A stretch of DNA of 64,000 nt from Pseudomonas helvetica (GTDB lineage Bacteria; Pseudomonadota; Gammaproteobacteria; Pseudomonadales; Pseudomonadaceae): positions 2,057,501-2,121,500 of the forward strand of contig NZ_CP150917.1 in assembly GCF_039908645.1 (NCBI RefSeq), read 5' to 3'. Both the position numbers and the translations under genes were made by a program. The notes beneath the pieces were generated by a model. The model was not told the DNA's origin. It saw only the letters and a program-made list of their open reading frames with translations, and did not search any database. Shown here piece after piece: positions 10,615 to 19,720 of the stretch (its first letter is position 1; every line of letters starts with the position of its first letter).

Positions 10615-11915
10615 GCGCCATCCTGATTCTCGGCGCCGGGCCTGCGGGCGCGGCGGTGGCGTTGGGTCTGCGCCGGCTGGGTTATGCGGTGACGCTGGTC
10701 AGTGACTGGCGTCGTTTTGCGGCGCTTGAAGGTGTTTCGCAGCGGGTGCTCGAAGCCCTGCGCGGTGCAGGATTGAATCAGGCACTGGCGCAGGTGGCGT
10801 TGCCGTCGCAGCGACAGGTGTCGTGGAACGGCCAGCAGCATGCGCAAAACATCGAGTTTCTGCTGGATCGGCCGAGCTTTGATCGCGGCCTGCGTGAGGA
10901 TTTGCGCCTGGCCGGCGTCGAGTTGATCGAAGGCCGGGTGTTGGCGGTTCACTCCCAGGCGTCGGGCCATCGGGTTGAGGTCGAAGGTCATGCTGAGCTG
11001 AACAGCGAGTTTCTGGTGGAGGCTCGCGGTCGTCAGGCGCCAGCGCTTGGCAAAGGGCAACGTGGACCGGAGACGGTCAGCCTGCTCAACCGTTGGCAGG
11101 GCGCACCAGGCAGCACCGCCAGCGCGGTGGAAAGTTTGCCGGACGGTTGGGCCTGGATGGCACGGCGGGCCGACGGTCAATGTTATTGGCAGTTGACCGT
11201 GGATGTGGCCAGCGCCGAATTGCCGGGCAAAGCGCAGTTGCTCGACTACTGTCGCCAGCGCCGGCAGGACTCGCCGTTGGCCATCGATTTTTTCGGATCG
11301 CATCCTGAAATCGACCTGCAACTGCACGCCCGCAGCAGCACGGCGATTCTCAATCCGCAGGTGTGCGGCGATAACTGGGTTCGGGTTGGCGATGCGGCCA
11401 TGGCGGTTGATCCACTGTCAGGCAACGGCATCTTTCAATCCCTGTCCTCAGCCTTGCAGGCGCCGGTGGTGATCAACACCTTGCTGGCTAAACCTGAGCG
11501 GGCTGCCTTGGCCCAGCGCTTCCATCAACAACGGGTCGAGCAACTGTTCTTGCGCTTTGCGCGCATTGGTCGGGACTTTTATGCCGACGAACTGCGCTGG
11601 TCGGAGCAACCGTTCTGGCGTGCACGTCGACAGTGGCCAGACACGGAGCTGGCTCATGCACCCGCAGATTTTGCGTCTCTGAGCATTGAGCGGGCGCCGG
11701 TGCTACACGATGGGTTTGTCGATGAGGCCGAGGTGGTGATCACGGCGGATCAGCCGTTGGGGATCTGGCATGTGCAAGGGGTTGAGTTGGCACCTTTGCT
11801 GCGGCGATTGCAAACCGAGCCGGCTGACCAGGCGTTGGAAGGTTTGACGGTGGAGCAGGAGCGGGTGGTGCGCGGGTGGCTATTGTCCCAAGGCTTCAAA
11901 CCCCAACCGAATTGA
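10611..11915 (+). CDS. qhpG: FAD-dependent monooxygenase, QhpG-type
   Basis: A 434-residue flavoprotein of the tryptophan-halogenase/PHBH superfamily. The N-terminal dinucleotide fold is ILGAGPAGAAVALGL, and the second FAD motif is GDAAMAVDPLSGNGIFQSL. In the QHNDH system QhpG dihydroxylates the tryptophan that becomes cysteine tryptophylquinone. It is the last gene of the four-gene operon. No QHNDH alpha, beta or gamma gene and no radical-SAM qhpD gene occurs in the window, so its substrate must be encoded elsewhere or be missing. Confidence 0.8.
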   Translation: MSAILILGAGPAGAAVALGLRRLGYAVTLVSDWRRFAALEGVSQRVLEALRGAGLNQALAQVALPSQRQVSWNGQQHAQNIEFLLDRPSFDRGLREDLRLAGVELIEGRVLAVHSQASGHRVEVEGHAELNSEFLVEARGRQAPALGKGQRGPETVSLLNRWQGAPGSTASAVESLPDGWAWMARRADGQCYWQLTVDVASAELPGKAQLLDYCRQRRQDSPLAIDFFGSHPEIDLQLHARSSTAILNPQVCGDNWVRVGDAAMAVDPLSGNGIFQSLSSALQAPVVINTLLAKPERAALAQRFHQQRVEQLFLRFARIGRDFYADELRWSEQPFWRARRQWPDTELAHAPADFASLSIERAPVLHDGFVDEAEVVITADQPLGIWHVQGVELAPLLRRLQTEPADQALEGLTVEQERVVRGWLLSQGFKPQPN

Positions 11916-11940
11916 TCGTTCCCACGCGTGGGAACCGATC
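11914..11940. repeat. Short inverted repeat between convergent genes (REP-like or terminator)
   Basis: gatcgttcccacg is followed directly by cgtgggaaccgatc, a near-perfect inverted repeat of 13-14 bp, starting within the qhpG stop codon and ending 6 nt before the cytochrome gene stop. The cgttcccacg core is a common Pseudomonas extragenic palindrome. It may end transcription from both sides. Confidence 0.65.
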
Positions 11941-11946
11941 GTAGGC

Positions 11947-12753
11947 TCAGGGCTGCTGTTTACGCCCCGCCATATGCTTCAAATACCCCACCAGCAACGT
12001 CAGTTCCTCATCCGATAATACCTGTGTCGAGAACCCCGGCATTTTTGCCTGTGGCCATTGGCGCAAGCTTTGCGGGTCGCGGATATAGCGTTTGAGGAAT
12101 TCAGCGCCAAAGTACTCGGTAGGGCTGAAGGGAATGTTCAGGTCCGGACCAAACTGCGCATCGCCCGCGCCGTTCAGGCGGTGGCACGCCAGGCAGTTTT
12201 TCTGGAACAACGCATAGCCCAGATTCACCGGGTCATTGGCGGCGAGCGCCGGGTCTGGAAGCAGGGCAGGGAAGCGTACGCCGACCGCCGCCAGGCGTTT
12301 GATACTGGCGACCTGGAATGGCCATTGCTCAGGGCTGATATGGCCAGCCTGAGGGTTGGTCCACACCAGATAAAACGGTCCGGCACTGGGTTTGCCTTCC
12401 GCCAGCGCTGGCCAAGGGTTGACCGGGTCTTCAATGGCCAGCCACGCCTGCGCACCCACCGTGTTGAGCAACGGTGCGGCAGCCAGTTCGGCAGCAAAAC
12501 CGTCCAGGGCCACGGCTTGCAAGTGGTCGTCAGCCTTGATGCCAGTCAACAATACCGCCAGCGGCACCGCGCGATAACTCATGTTCCTTTTGTAGGAAAC
12601 ATCGTCGGTGATTTGAATCGTCTGGACCTGAGGATGCTTGAGCAGCTCCTCGGTTTTCCAGGTTCGGCTGCCGGTACCCAGGTCGAGCACCAGCTGTGCG
12701 GCATACGAGGGCGTGCTGAGCAGCAAGGCCCCAAGCAAAAGTAGAGCTTTCAA
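11947..12753 (-). CDS. Secreted c-type cytochrome
   Basis: About 268 residues. A signal peptide (MKALLLLGALLLSTPSYA) leads a domain resembling the molybdopterin-oxidoreductase-like fold, then a C-terminal cytochrome c domain with the haem site CLACH and a candidate axial Met in AKMPGFS. It is a periplasmic electron carrier. I place the start at TTG 12753, because the signal peptide begins there and aggatgg lies 10 nt upstream; a longer ORF reaches 12801. It faces the qhp operon tail to tail, so it is a candidate electron acceptor for an amine dehydrogenase, but this is inference. Confidence 0.82.
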   Translation of the reverse strand: MKALLLLGALLLSTPSYAAQLVLDLGTGSRTWKTEELLKHPQVQTIQITDDVSYKRNMSYRAVPLAVLLTGIKADDHLQAVALDGFAAELAAAPLLNTVGAQAWLAIEDPVNPWPALAEGKPSAGPFYLVWTNPQAGHISPEQWPFQVASIKRLAAVGVRFPALLPDPALAANDPVNLGYALFQKNCLACHRLNGAGDAQFGPDLNIPFSPTEYFGAEFLKRYIRDPQSLRQWPQAKMPGFSTQVLSDEELTLLVGYLKHMAGRKQQP

Positions 12754-12862
12754 GTGATCGCCATCCTGTCGAAGGTATGCCGTAAAGGTTGGCACACACA
12801 TGCAGGCCCGGAAAGCGAGCGAGTCAGTTTTTTAGTGAGGCGTCGTCAACAACCACGCTTGA

Positions 12863-12958
12863 TTATCCGATCACCTTGGTAAGGTTCGGCAAAATCAGTA
12901 GCAGCGTAGTGGCGAACAAAATGAGCCCGGCTTGACGCACTTTCGAATGTTTGAACAT
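12863..12958 (-). CDS. 31-residue single-pass membrane peptide
   Basis: An ATG ORF too short for most gene callers. It starts MFKHSKVRQ, a basic N-terminus, followed by a hydrophobic stretch (AGLILFATTLLLILPNL) and ends TKVIG. It has the layout of a single-spanning inner membrane miniprotein. aaagg lies about 10 nt upstream of the ATG. It is 109 bp upstream of the cytochrome gene start and on the same strand. Function unknown; the arrangement of charges and the helix argue for a real gene. Confidence 0.5.
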   Translation of the reverse strand: MFKHSKVRQAGLILFATTLLLILPNLTKVIG

Positions 12959-13359
12959 GGCTGTTTGCCTTTTTTTGTTATTTCCTGAGCGTCGAATGCT
13001 TGCCTGCATTTCTCCATGACGGCAAAGCGCTGTAATTCCTTTCTCACGAGCGCCTCGGCAAAACCCGACGACAACTTCGTAAGGTTTACCTTAGGGGCCC
13101 CGCAGGCTGTGCTTTAGATCCATTTAGTATCAACTAAGAGCAAACTGCTTCTAAAAAGCTATGAGGCATACTGCCAGCTGCTTTACCGGCCTTTTGCTAG
13201 ACCGTTCCGTGACCTGCATCGATTAATCCGATAGCTGACTACCGTTCGTCTGAGCGTGACCGTCAAGGCCGTTGAGCGCTTCGGTCATTGAATCCGCCGC
13301 TGCTGAGCCTAAGGTGAGAACTCGCTAATTATTCACCTGCCCAGCGGTACGAGGACGTC
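12959..13359. other. Intergenic region upstream of thiolase operon
   Basis: About 400 bp in which I see no gene. It separates the divergent membrane peptide and the thiolase gene and should hold both promoters. Confidence 0.5.
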
Positions 13360-14565
13360 ATGACCCAAGCTTTGATTTTCGACGCGTTACGTACGCCCCG
13401 TGGCCGTGGCAAGGCTGACGGCGCCTTGCACAGCGTCAAACCGGTGAACCTGCTGGCAGGCTTGCTCGGTGCGCTGCAACAGCGGACGCAACTCGACACC
13501 CGCGAGGTTGATGACATCGTGATTGGCTGTGTCACGCCGATTGGCGATCAGGGCGCCGATATCGCCAAAACCGCGGCGCTGGTGGCCGACTGGGACGTTA
13601 GCGTCGCGGGTGTGCAAATCAACCGCTTCTGCGCATCCGGGCTGGAAGCGGTGAATCTTGGGGCGATGAAAGTCCGCTCCGGTTTTGAGGACCTGGTGGT
13701 GGTCGGCGGCGTCGAGTCCATGTCGCGGGTGCCGATGGGCAGCGACGGTGGTGCCTGGGCGCTGGATCCGCAGACCAACCTGCACAGCCATTTCACCCCG
13801 CAAGGCGTGGGCGCCGACCTGATCGCCACGATTGAGGGCTTCAGCCGTCAAGACGTCGATACTTACGCGCTGCACTCTCAACAGAAGGCTGCGCGGGCAC
13901 GGGCGGACGGCTCGTTCAAAAAATCCCTGGTGCCGGTGCAGGATCAGAACGGCATCGTCCTGCTGGATCATGATGAGTTCATTCGCGCCGAGTCGACGCT
14001 GGAAGGTTTGGGCAAGCTCAAGCCGAGCTTCGAGATGCTCGGGCAAATGGGCTTCGACGCTACCGCGTTGCGGGTCTACAGCCATGTGGAGCGAATCAAT
14101 CACGTTCACACGCCCGGCAACAGCTCGGGGATCGTCGACGGCGCGGCGCTGATGTTGATCGGCTCTGAGGCCAAAGGTCGGGCACTGGGCTTGCAGCCAC
14201 GGGCGCGAATCGTCGCCACGGCGGTCACCAGCACCGATCCGACCATCATGCTCACCGGTCCGGCGCCGGCCACTCGCAAGGCCTTGGCCAGGGCCGGGCT
14301 GCGGGTCGAGGACATCGATCTGTTCGAGGTCAACGAAGCGTTCGCCTCGGTGGTGCTCAAGTTCATCAAGGACATGGCCATCGATCCGGCCAAGGTCAAC
14401 GTCAACGGCGGCTCTATCGCCATGGGCCACCCGCTGGGCGCCACCGGTTGCGCGATCCTCGGCACCTTGCTCGATGAACTGGAAGTGCGGCAGTTGCGCT
14501 ACGGCCTGGCGACCCTCTGTGTCGGTGGCGGCATGGGCATTGCCACCATCATCGAACGCCTCTGA
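13360..14565 (+). CDS. Acetyl-CoA C-acyltransferase (thiolase, FadA-like)
   Basis: A 401-residue thiolase that cleaves 3-ketoacyl-CoA to acetyl-CoA and a shortened acyl-CoA. The acyl-accepting cysteine is C91 ([10 protein letters not shown]), the catalytic histidine is in [10 protein letters not shown] and the second cysteine in LCVGGGMG. A start ATG at 13360 is the first in frame. It is followed after 25 nt by a FadB-like gene, forming a two-gene beta-oxidation operon in A-B order, different from the classical fadBA order. Confidence 0.93.
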   Translation: MTQALIFDALRTPRGRGKADGALHSVKPVNLLAGLLGALQQRTQLDTREVDDIVIGCVTPIGDQGADIAKTAALVADWDVSVAGVQINRFCASGLEAVNLGAMKVRSGFEDLVVVGGVESMSRVPMGSDGGAWALDPQTNLHSHFTPQGVGADLIATIEGFSRQDVDTYALHSQQKAARARADGSFKKSLVPVQDQNGIVLLDHDEFIRAESTLEGLGKLKPSFEMLGQMGFDATALRVYSHVERINHVHTPGNSSGIVDGAALMLIGSEAKGRALGLQPRARIVATAVTSTDPTIMLTGPAPATRKALARAGLRVEDIDLFEVNEAFASVVLKFIKDMAIDPAKVNVNGGSIAMGHPLGATGCAILGTLLDELEVRQLRYGLATLCVGGGMGIATIIERL

Positions 14566-14590
14566 GCCCCGACTTCAAGGAAGCACCTTT

Positions 14591-16735
14591 ATGACTGATG
14601 CCATTCGTTACGAAAAAGGTCAGGACCAGATTGTCGTCCTGACCATCGACATGCCGGGCCAGAGCGCCAATACCATGAACGCGGTGTACCGCGAGGCGAT
14701 GGCTGATTGCGTTGCGCGGCTGGTGGCCGACAAGGACTCGATTGCCGGAGTGATCATCACCTCCGCGAAAAAAACTTTCTTTGCCGGCGGCGATCTCAAC
14801 GAGCTGATCAAGGTCGGCAAGCCTCAGGCCAAAGCCTTCTACGACATGGTGTTGCTGCTCAAGGCTCAGCTTAGGACTCTGGAGACGCTCGGCAAACCGG
14901 TAGTCGCTGCGATCAATGGCGCAGCGCTGGGAGGCGGATGGGAAATCTGTCTGGCCTGCCATCACCGCATTGCGCTGGACAATTCGTCGGTGCAGATCGG
15001 TTTGCCGGAAGTCACGCTAGGGCTGTTGCCGGGTGGCGGTGGGGTAGTGCGCATGGTGCGCCTGCTGGGTCTGGAGAAGGCGCTGCCGTATCTGCTCGAA
15101 GGCAAGAAGGTTCGGCCGCAACAAGCCCTGCAAGCCGGTTTGGTCGATGAGCTGGCGGCGGATCGAGATGAACTGCTGGCCAAGGCACGCGCCTGGATTG
15201 CTGCCAACCCGACGGTCAAGCAGCCTTGGGATATGAGCGGTTACCAGATTCCCGGCGGAACACCGTCGAGCCCGAAAGTCGCGCAGATGCTGGCCATCGC
15301 GCCGTCGATTTTGCGCAGCAAAACCCAGGGTTGCCTGCCGGCGCCGGAGAAGATCCTCTGCGCCGCGGTTGAGGGCGCTCAGGTCGATTTCGACACGGCG
15401 CAGTTGATCGAAACCCGCTACTTCACCGAGCTGACTACCGGCCAGGTGGCGAAGAACATGATCGGCACCTTCTGGTTCCAGCTCAACGAGATCAACGCTG
15501 GCGGCTCGCGTCCTGCGGGTTTTGCGCCGCACGCGACGAAAAAACTCGGAGTGCTCGGCGCGGGCATGATGGGCGCCGGGATTGCCTACGTCAGTGCCGT
15601 GGCCGGTATCGACGTGGTGCTCAAGGACATCAATCTGGCGGCAGCCGAGAAGGGCAAGGCTCATTCGGCGGCACTGCTGGACAAAAAAGTCGCCCGTGGC
15701 CAGCTAAGCGCAGCGCAGCGTGACGCCACCCTGGCACGGATCAAGACCAGCGAGCAGGACGCCGATCTGGCGGGCTGTGATCTGATCATCGAAGCCGTGT
15801 TCGAAGACCGCGAGCTGAAAGCCAGGGTCTCGTCGGCCGCACAAAAAGTCGTCGGGGCCGATGCGGTCATCGCTTCCAACACCTCGACCTTGCCAATCAG
15901 TGGTCTGGCGACCGCCGTGCCGGATCAGTCGAAATTCATCGGCCTGCACTTCTTCAGCCCGGTCGACAAAATGCCGCTGGTGGAAATCATCAAAGGTGCC
16001 AATACCAGCGATGAAACCCTGGCCCGTGGTTTTGATTTCGTCCTGCAAATCAAGAAAACCCCAATCGTGGTCAACGATAGCCGTGGCTTCTTCACCTCGC
16101 GAGTGTTCGGCACGTTTACCAATGAAGGTATCGCCATGCTCGGCGAAGGCATCTCGGCGCCGATGATCGAAACCGAGGCGCGCAAGGCTGGAATGCCGAT
16201 AGGTCCGCTGGCGATCTCCGACGAAGTTTCCCTGAGCCTGATGAGCCATATCCGTCAGCAAGCCGCCAAGGACCTGCAAGCCGAAGGCAAACCGCTGCCC
16301 GCGCACCCGGCGTTTGCGGTGATCGATCTGCTGCTCAACGAATGCCAGCGTCCCGGTAAAGCCGCGGGTGGCGGTTTCTATGAATACCCGGCCGGTGGAC
16401 AGAAACATTTGTGGCCAGAGCTGAAAACGCGTTTCGAGAAAGCTGACGGACAGATATCGCCACAGGATGTACGTGATCGCTTGCTGTTTGTGCAAGCCAT
16501 CGAAACCGTGCGCTGTGTGGAGGAGGGCGTGCTGCTGTCGACGGCCGATGCCAACATCGGTTCGATTTTCGGCATTGGTTTCGCCGCCTGGACGGGCGGG
16601 GCGTTGCAGTTCATCAACCAATACGGCGTGAAGGATTTTGTCGCCCGTGCCCAATACCTGGCCGAGCAGTACGGCGAGCGCTTCACACCGCCGGCTTTGT
16701 TGCTGGAAAAAGCCGCGAAGGGCGCGTTGTTCTGA
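14591..16735 (+). CDS. Multifunctional enoyl-CoA hydratase / 3-hydroxyacyl-CoA dehydrogenase (FadB-like)
   Basis: A 714-residue fusion. The N-terminal crotonase domain (about 1-190) has the oxyanion motif GAALGGGWEICLACH. The NAD-binding 3-hydroxyacyl-CoA dehydrogenase domain starts at about residue 315 (LGVLGAGMMGAGIAYVSA) with the HFFSPVDKMPLVEII motif, followed by the paired C-terminal helical domains. It converts enoyl-CoA to 3-ketoacyl-CoA for the thiolase upstream. The start is ATG 14591 with aagga upstream; the in-frame extension to 14474 overlaps the thiolase gene and is rejected. Confidence 0.93.
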   Translation: MTDAIRYEKGQDQIVVLTIDMPGQSANTMNAVYREAMADCVARLVADKDSIAGVIITSAKKTFFAGGDLNELIKVGKPQAKAFYDMVLLLKAQLRTLETLGKPVVAAINGAALGGGWEICLACHHRIALDNSSVQIGLPEVTLGLLPGGGGVVRMVRLLGLEKALPYLLEGKKVRPQQALQAGLVDELAADRDELLAKARAWIAANPTVKQPWDMSGYQIPGGTPSSPKVAQMLAIAPSILRSKTQGCLPAPEKILCAAVEGAQVDFDTAQLIETRYFTELTTGQVAKNMIGTFWFQLNEINAGGSRPAGFAPHATKKLGVLGAGMMGAGIAYVSAVAGIDVVLKDINLAAAEKGKAHSAALLDKKVARGQLSAAQRDATLARIKTSEQDADLAGCDLIIEAVFEDRELKARVSSAAQKVVGADAVIASNTSTLPISGLATAVPDQSKFIGLHFFSPVDKMPLVEIIKGANTSDETLARGFDFVLQIKKTPIVVNDSRGFFTSRVFGTFTNEGIAMLGEGISAPMIETEARKAGMPIGPLAISDEVSLSLMSHIRQQAAKDLQAEGKPLPAHPAFAVIDLLLNECQRPGKAAGGGFYEYPAGGQKHLWPELKTRFEKADGQISPQDVRDRLLFVQAIETVRCVEEGVLLSTADANIGSIFGIGFAAWTGGALQFINQYGVKDFVARAQYLAEQYGERFTPPALLLEKAAKGALF

Positions 16736-16842
16736 GGGTGTCGCTCTGACGGATTGGCGGTGCGCACCGGGCTTGCCTGACCCCGCGTTTCAAGGCAGGC
16801 TCTGGGTGTGCACTATCGCCTCTATCGTGTCAGGTATTTTTT

Positions 16843-17571
16843 ATGTCGTTACGCATCTGCATTCTGGAAACCGACATCCTGCGTCCAGAGTTGGTCGATC
16901 AATATCAGGGTTACGGGCAGATGTTCCAGCGTCTGTTTTCGCAGCAACCCATCGCTGCCGAATTCACTGTCTACAACGTCATGCAGGGCGAATACCCAAG
17001 CGATGAGCTGAGTTTCGATGCCTATCTGGTGACCGGCAGCAAGGCTGACTCGTTCGGCACCGACCCGTGGATTCAAACCCTCAAGACTTACCTGTTGTCG
17101 CGCTATGAGCGCGGCGACAAGCTGCTGGGCGTGTGCTTCGGCCATCAATTGCTGGCGCTGCTGCTGGGTGGCAAAAGCGAGCGCGCGACCCAGGGCTGGG
17201 GTGTCGGCACCCACAAGTACAAACTGGCCGCCAAAGCGCCGTGGATGAGCCCGGTGAAGGAAGAACTGACACTGCTGATCAGTCACCAGGATCAGGTCAC
17301 CGCGCTACCGGAAAACGCTACGGTGATCGCGTCCAGCGACTTTTGCCCGTACGCCGCGTATCACATCAATGATCAGGTGCTGTGCTTCCAGGGCCACCCG
17401 GAGTTCATTCACGATTACTCGCGGGCGTTGCTGGAAATTCGCCAGCAACACCTTGGCGAACAGGTCTATCAAAAAGGCATTGAAAGCCTGGCAAATGAGC
17501 ACCACGGCACCACCGTTGCCGAATGGATGATGCGGTTTGTGGCCCACAAACCCGAAACCAAATCGGTTTAA
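16843..17571 (+). CDS. Class I glutamine amidotransferase-like protein
   Basis: 242 residues of the GATase1 fold. The nucleophile is C98 in LLGVCFGHQ and the catalytic histidine lies in CFQGHPEFIH. Stand-alone members of this group hydrolyse glutamine or gamma-glutamyl compounds; the acceptor here is not evident. It starts 107 nt after the FadB-like gene with its own leader, so co-transcription is uncertain. REP sequence follows the stop. Confidence 0.85.
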   Translation: MSLRICILETDILRPELVDQYQGYGQMFQRLFSQQPIAAEFTVYNVMQGEYPSDELSFDAYLVTGSKADSFGTDPWIQTLKTYLLSRYERGDKLLGVCFGHQLLALLLGGKSERATQGWGVGTHKYKLAAKAPWMSPVKEELTLLISHQDQVTALPENATVIASSDFCPYAAYHINDQVLCFQGHPEFIHDYSRALLEIRQQHLGEQVYQKGIESLANEHHGTTVAEWMMRFVAHKPETKSV

Positions 17572-17582
17572 ATCCTGAAAGC

Positions 17583-17647
17583 ATCGCGGGCAAGCCACAC
17601 TCCCACAGGATTTAGGTGTACCTGTGGGAGCGTGGCTTGCCCGCGAT
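17583..17647. repeat. REP palindrome pair (REPIN)
   Basis: Two 27-bp arms (17583-17609 and 17621-17647), each carrying gggcaagccac and tcccacagg or their complements, form an inverted repeat with one mismatch and an 11-nt loop. This is the standard fluorescens-group REP, lying between convergent genes. Confidence 0.9.
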
Positions 17648-17679
17648 CGAGCGCGAAGCGCTCGCCATGCATCCTGCCG

Positions 17680-18651
17680 TTATAACCACCCCGACCGCTT
17701 GAAGCTCGCCCACAACGCGAAACATCCCACGGTCATAAACCCCATCACCACAAAATAGCCGTAGTGCCAGCTCAGCTCCGGCATGTTCTGAAAGTTCATC
17801 CCGTAGATCCCGGCCACCGCCGTCGGGAACGCCAGAATCGCCGCCCAGGCCGCAAACTTGCGCTGCACCACGCTTTGTCGGGCCGCTTCCAGCAATACAC
17901 CAATCTCGATGGTCTGGCTGGCAATATCACGTAACGTCGTCAGGTCTTCCATCTGTCGCGTGACGTGGATCTGCACATCACGAAAGTACGGGCGCATGTT
18001 CTTGTCGATGAACGGGAAGTTCAGCTTCTGCAGCTCTTCGCTGATCTCCACCATCGGCGCCGCATAACGGCGCAGGCGCAATACGTCGCGCCGCAAACCA
18101 TGAAGGTTCTGAATGTCCTTTTCGTTGAGCGTGCTGCACAGCACGTTGCGCTCCAGCTCATCGATCTCGCTATGGATCGCTTCGCCCACTGGCTGATAGT
18201 TTGCGATGACGAAATCGAGCAGGGCGTAGAGCACGAAATCTTCGCCGTGCTCAAGCAACAGCGGACGCGCCTCACAGCGTTGGCGCACATGCGCGTAGGA
18301 CGCCGAGTGACCGTTACGGCAGGTGATGATGTAACCCTTGCCGGCAAAGATGTGGGTTTCGATGAACTCCAGTTTGCCCTCATGGCGCACCGGCGAGTAC
18401 GTGACGATAAACAGCGCATCGCCAAAGGTTTCCAGCTTCGATCGGCTGTGTTTATCCAGGGCGTCTTCAATCGCCAGTTCGTGCAGGCCGAACTGGCGTT
18501 GCAGGTTGGCCAGCTCCTGGGCGTTCGGCTCTTCGAGGCCGATCCATACAAAGTGGCCTGGTTTTGCAGCCCAGGCGGCGCCCTCATCAAGGGTGATATC
18601 GGTGACTCTCTTACCGGCACTGTAGACCGCAGCCGCAACGACTCTACCCAT
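17680..18651 (-). CDS. corA: CorA-family magnesium/cobalt transporter
   Basis: A 323-residue member of the CorA metal-ion transporter family. The large cytoplasmic N-terminal domain precedes two C-terminal membrane helices; the diagnostic GMN motif is at residues 284-286 (IYGMNFQNMPE) at the end of the first helix. The C-terminus is basic (FKRSGWL). It forms a homopentameric Mg2+ channel. Monocistronic by spacing. Confidence 0.92.
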   Translation of the reverse strand: MGRVVAAAVYSAGKRVTDITLDEGAAWAAKPGHFVWIGLEEPNAQELANLQRQFGLHELAIEDALDKHSRSKLETFGDALFIVTYSPVRHEGKLEFIETHIFAGKGYIITCRNGHSASYAHVRQRCEARPLLLEHGEDFVLYALLDFVIANYQPVGEAIHSEIDELERNVLCSTLNEKDIQNLHGLRRDVLRLRRYAAPMVEISEELQKLNFPFIDKNMRPYFRDVQIHVTRQMEDLTTLRDIASQTIEIGVLLEAARQSVVQRKFAAWAAILAFPTAVAGIYGMNFQNMPELSWHYGYFVVMGFMTVGCFALWASFKRSGWL

Positions 18652-18754
18652 AATTCTTATTCACTTCTTCTTGGCAAATGGCAATGACAGGCAATGACCA
18701 GATTATCCTGCTCTTAAGCTTGAGAGTCAGCAAAATCAGCGAAGTTCGCCGGCA

Positions 18755-18781
18755 AAAAGAAGCCCGCACGAGGCGGGCTTC
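18755..18781 (-). terminator. Terminator of the acyltransferase gene
   Basis: Read on the minus strand, aagcccgcctcgtgcgggctt forms a stem followed by ctttttg, directly after the stop of the gene ending at 18784. Confidence 0.85.
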
Positions 18782-18783
18782 AT

Positions 18784-19506
18784 TCAGGCTGCTTGCAGCT
18801 GTCGATCCATCGATTCAATGCACTCGCGCATCTGTTCACGGCACTGGGCGATCAGCATCGGCATGTCGTCCATGCTCAAGCCGGCAGTAGGAATCGCCGG
18901 CAACGAGCGGATCAGGATCTTGCCACTGCGCCAGCGGTTCAGGCGCATATGATTGATGTAGCTGCTGACGCACACCGGCACGATTGGCACCCCGGCAGCG
19001 ATGGCCATCTGGAACGCGCCTTTCTTGAATGGCAGCAATTCTTCACCCAGGTTGCGCGTGCCTTCCGGGAACACCCAGATCGAGGTGTCCTTGTGCTGCA
19101 AGGTGTTGGTGGTCGTGAGCATCGACTGCCGAGCCTTGTGCGCATTGCCACGGTCGATCAGCACATTACCGGCCAACCAGAACAACTGCCCGAACAACGG
19201 CACCCACTTCAGGCTTTTTTTGCCGATGCACACGGTGCGGTGCGGCACCACATTACCCAGCACAAACAGATCGTAGTTGGACTGATGGTTGGCGATTACC
19301 ACGCAGCTTTGCGTCTTGTTCTTCAGCCCATCGACGTCGGCCTTTACCCGCAAACGCAAAATACACATCGCTGGCCAGGCATAAAGACGCGCGCACAAAC
19401 GGCTGTTATCCGGATTGAACGGTCGGCACAGGCCAAGCACCACACCGAGCACACCCGCTACAGCAAAATGCAGACCCATCAATAACATGCGAAACAGATA
19501 CAGCAT
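18784..19506 (-). CDS. 1-acyl-sn-glycerol-3-phosphate acyltransferase (PlsC family)
   Basis: A 240-residue lysophospholipid acyltransferase that makes phosphatidic acid at the inner membrane. An N-terminal membrane helix is followed by the catalytic H74-X4-D79 motif (NHQSNYD) and the substrate-binding FPEGTR motif at 146-151. Pseudomonas carries several PlsC paralogues, so I give no symbol. It has its own terminator at 18755-18781. Confidence 0.9.
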   Translation of the reverse strand: MLYLFRMLLMGLHFAVAGVLGVVLGLCRPFNPDNSRLCARLYAWPAMCILRLRVKADVDGLKNKTQSCVVIANHQSNYDLFVLGNVVPHRTVCIGKKSLKWVPLFGQLFWLAGNVLIDRGNAHKARQSMLTTTNTLQHKDTSIWVFPEGTRNLGEELLPFKKGAFQMAIAAGVPIVPVCVSSYINHMRLNRWRSGKILIRSLPAIPTAGLSMDDMPMLIAQCREQMRECIESMDRQLQAA

Positions 19507-19672
19507 CTACAGGCCCGCCGGGACAAAAGGTGGCGCAGTGTACGGATGTGCACTGTTTTCGGCAATTGCTGCTATAGAGGTAGGAGATAGGCGATGTTTA
19601 AGCGCATGTTTCAGACTGATAGCGTCAGATGCGGAGTAGAGCGGCTGAAGGACTGTAAACAGATCAGCCAAG

Positions 19673-19702
19673 AAAAAGCCCGACTCGGCGGTCGGGCTTT
19701 TC
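19673..19702. terminator. Bidirectional terminator
   Basis: aaaagcccgactcggcggtcgggctttt forms a stem with A/T tails on both sides. On the minus strand it ends the crotonase gene, 19 nt after its stop. Confidence 0.85.
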
Positions 19703-19720
19703 GTTGTAGCGCTTTCGGGA

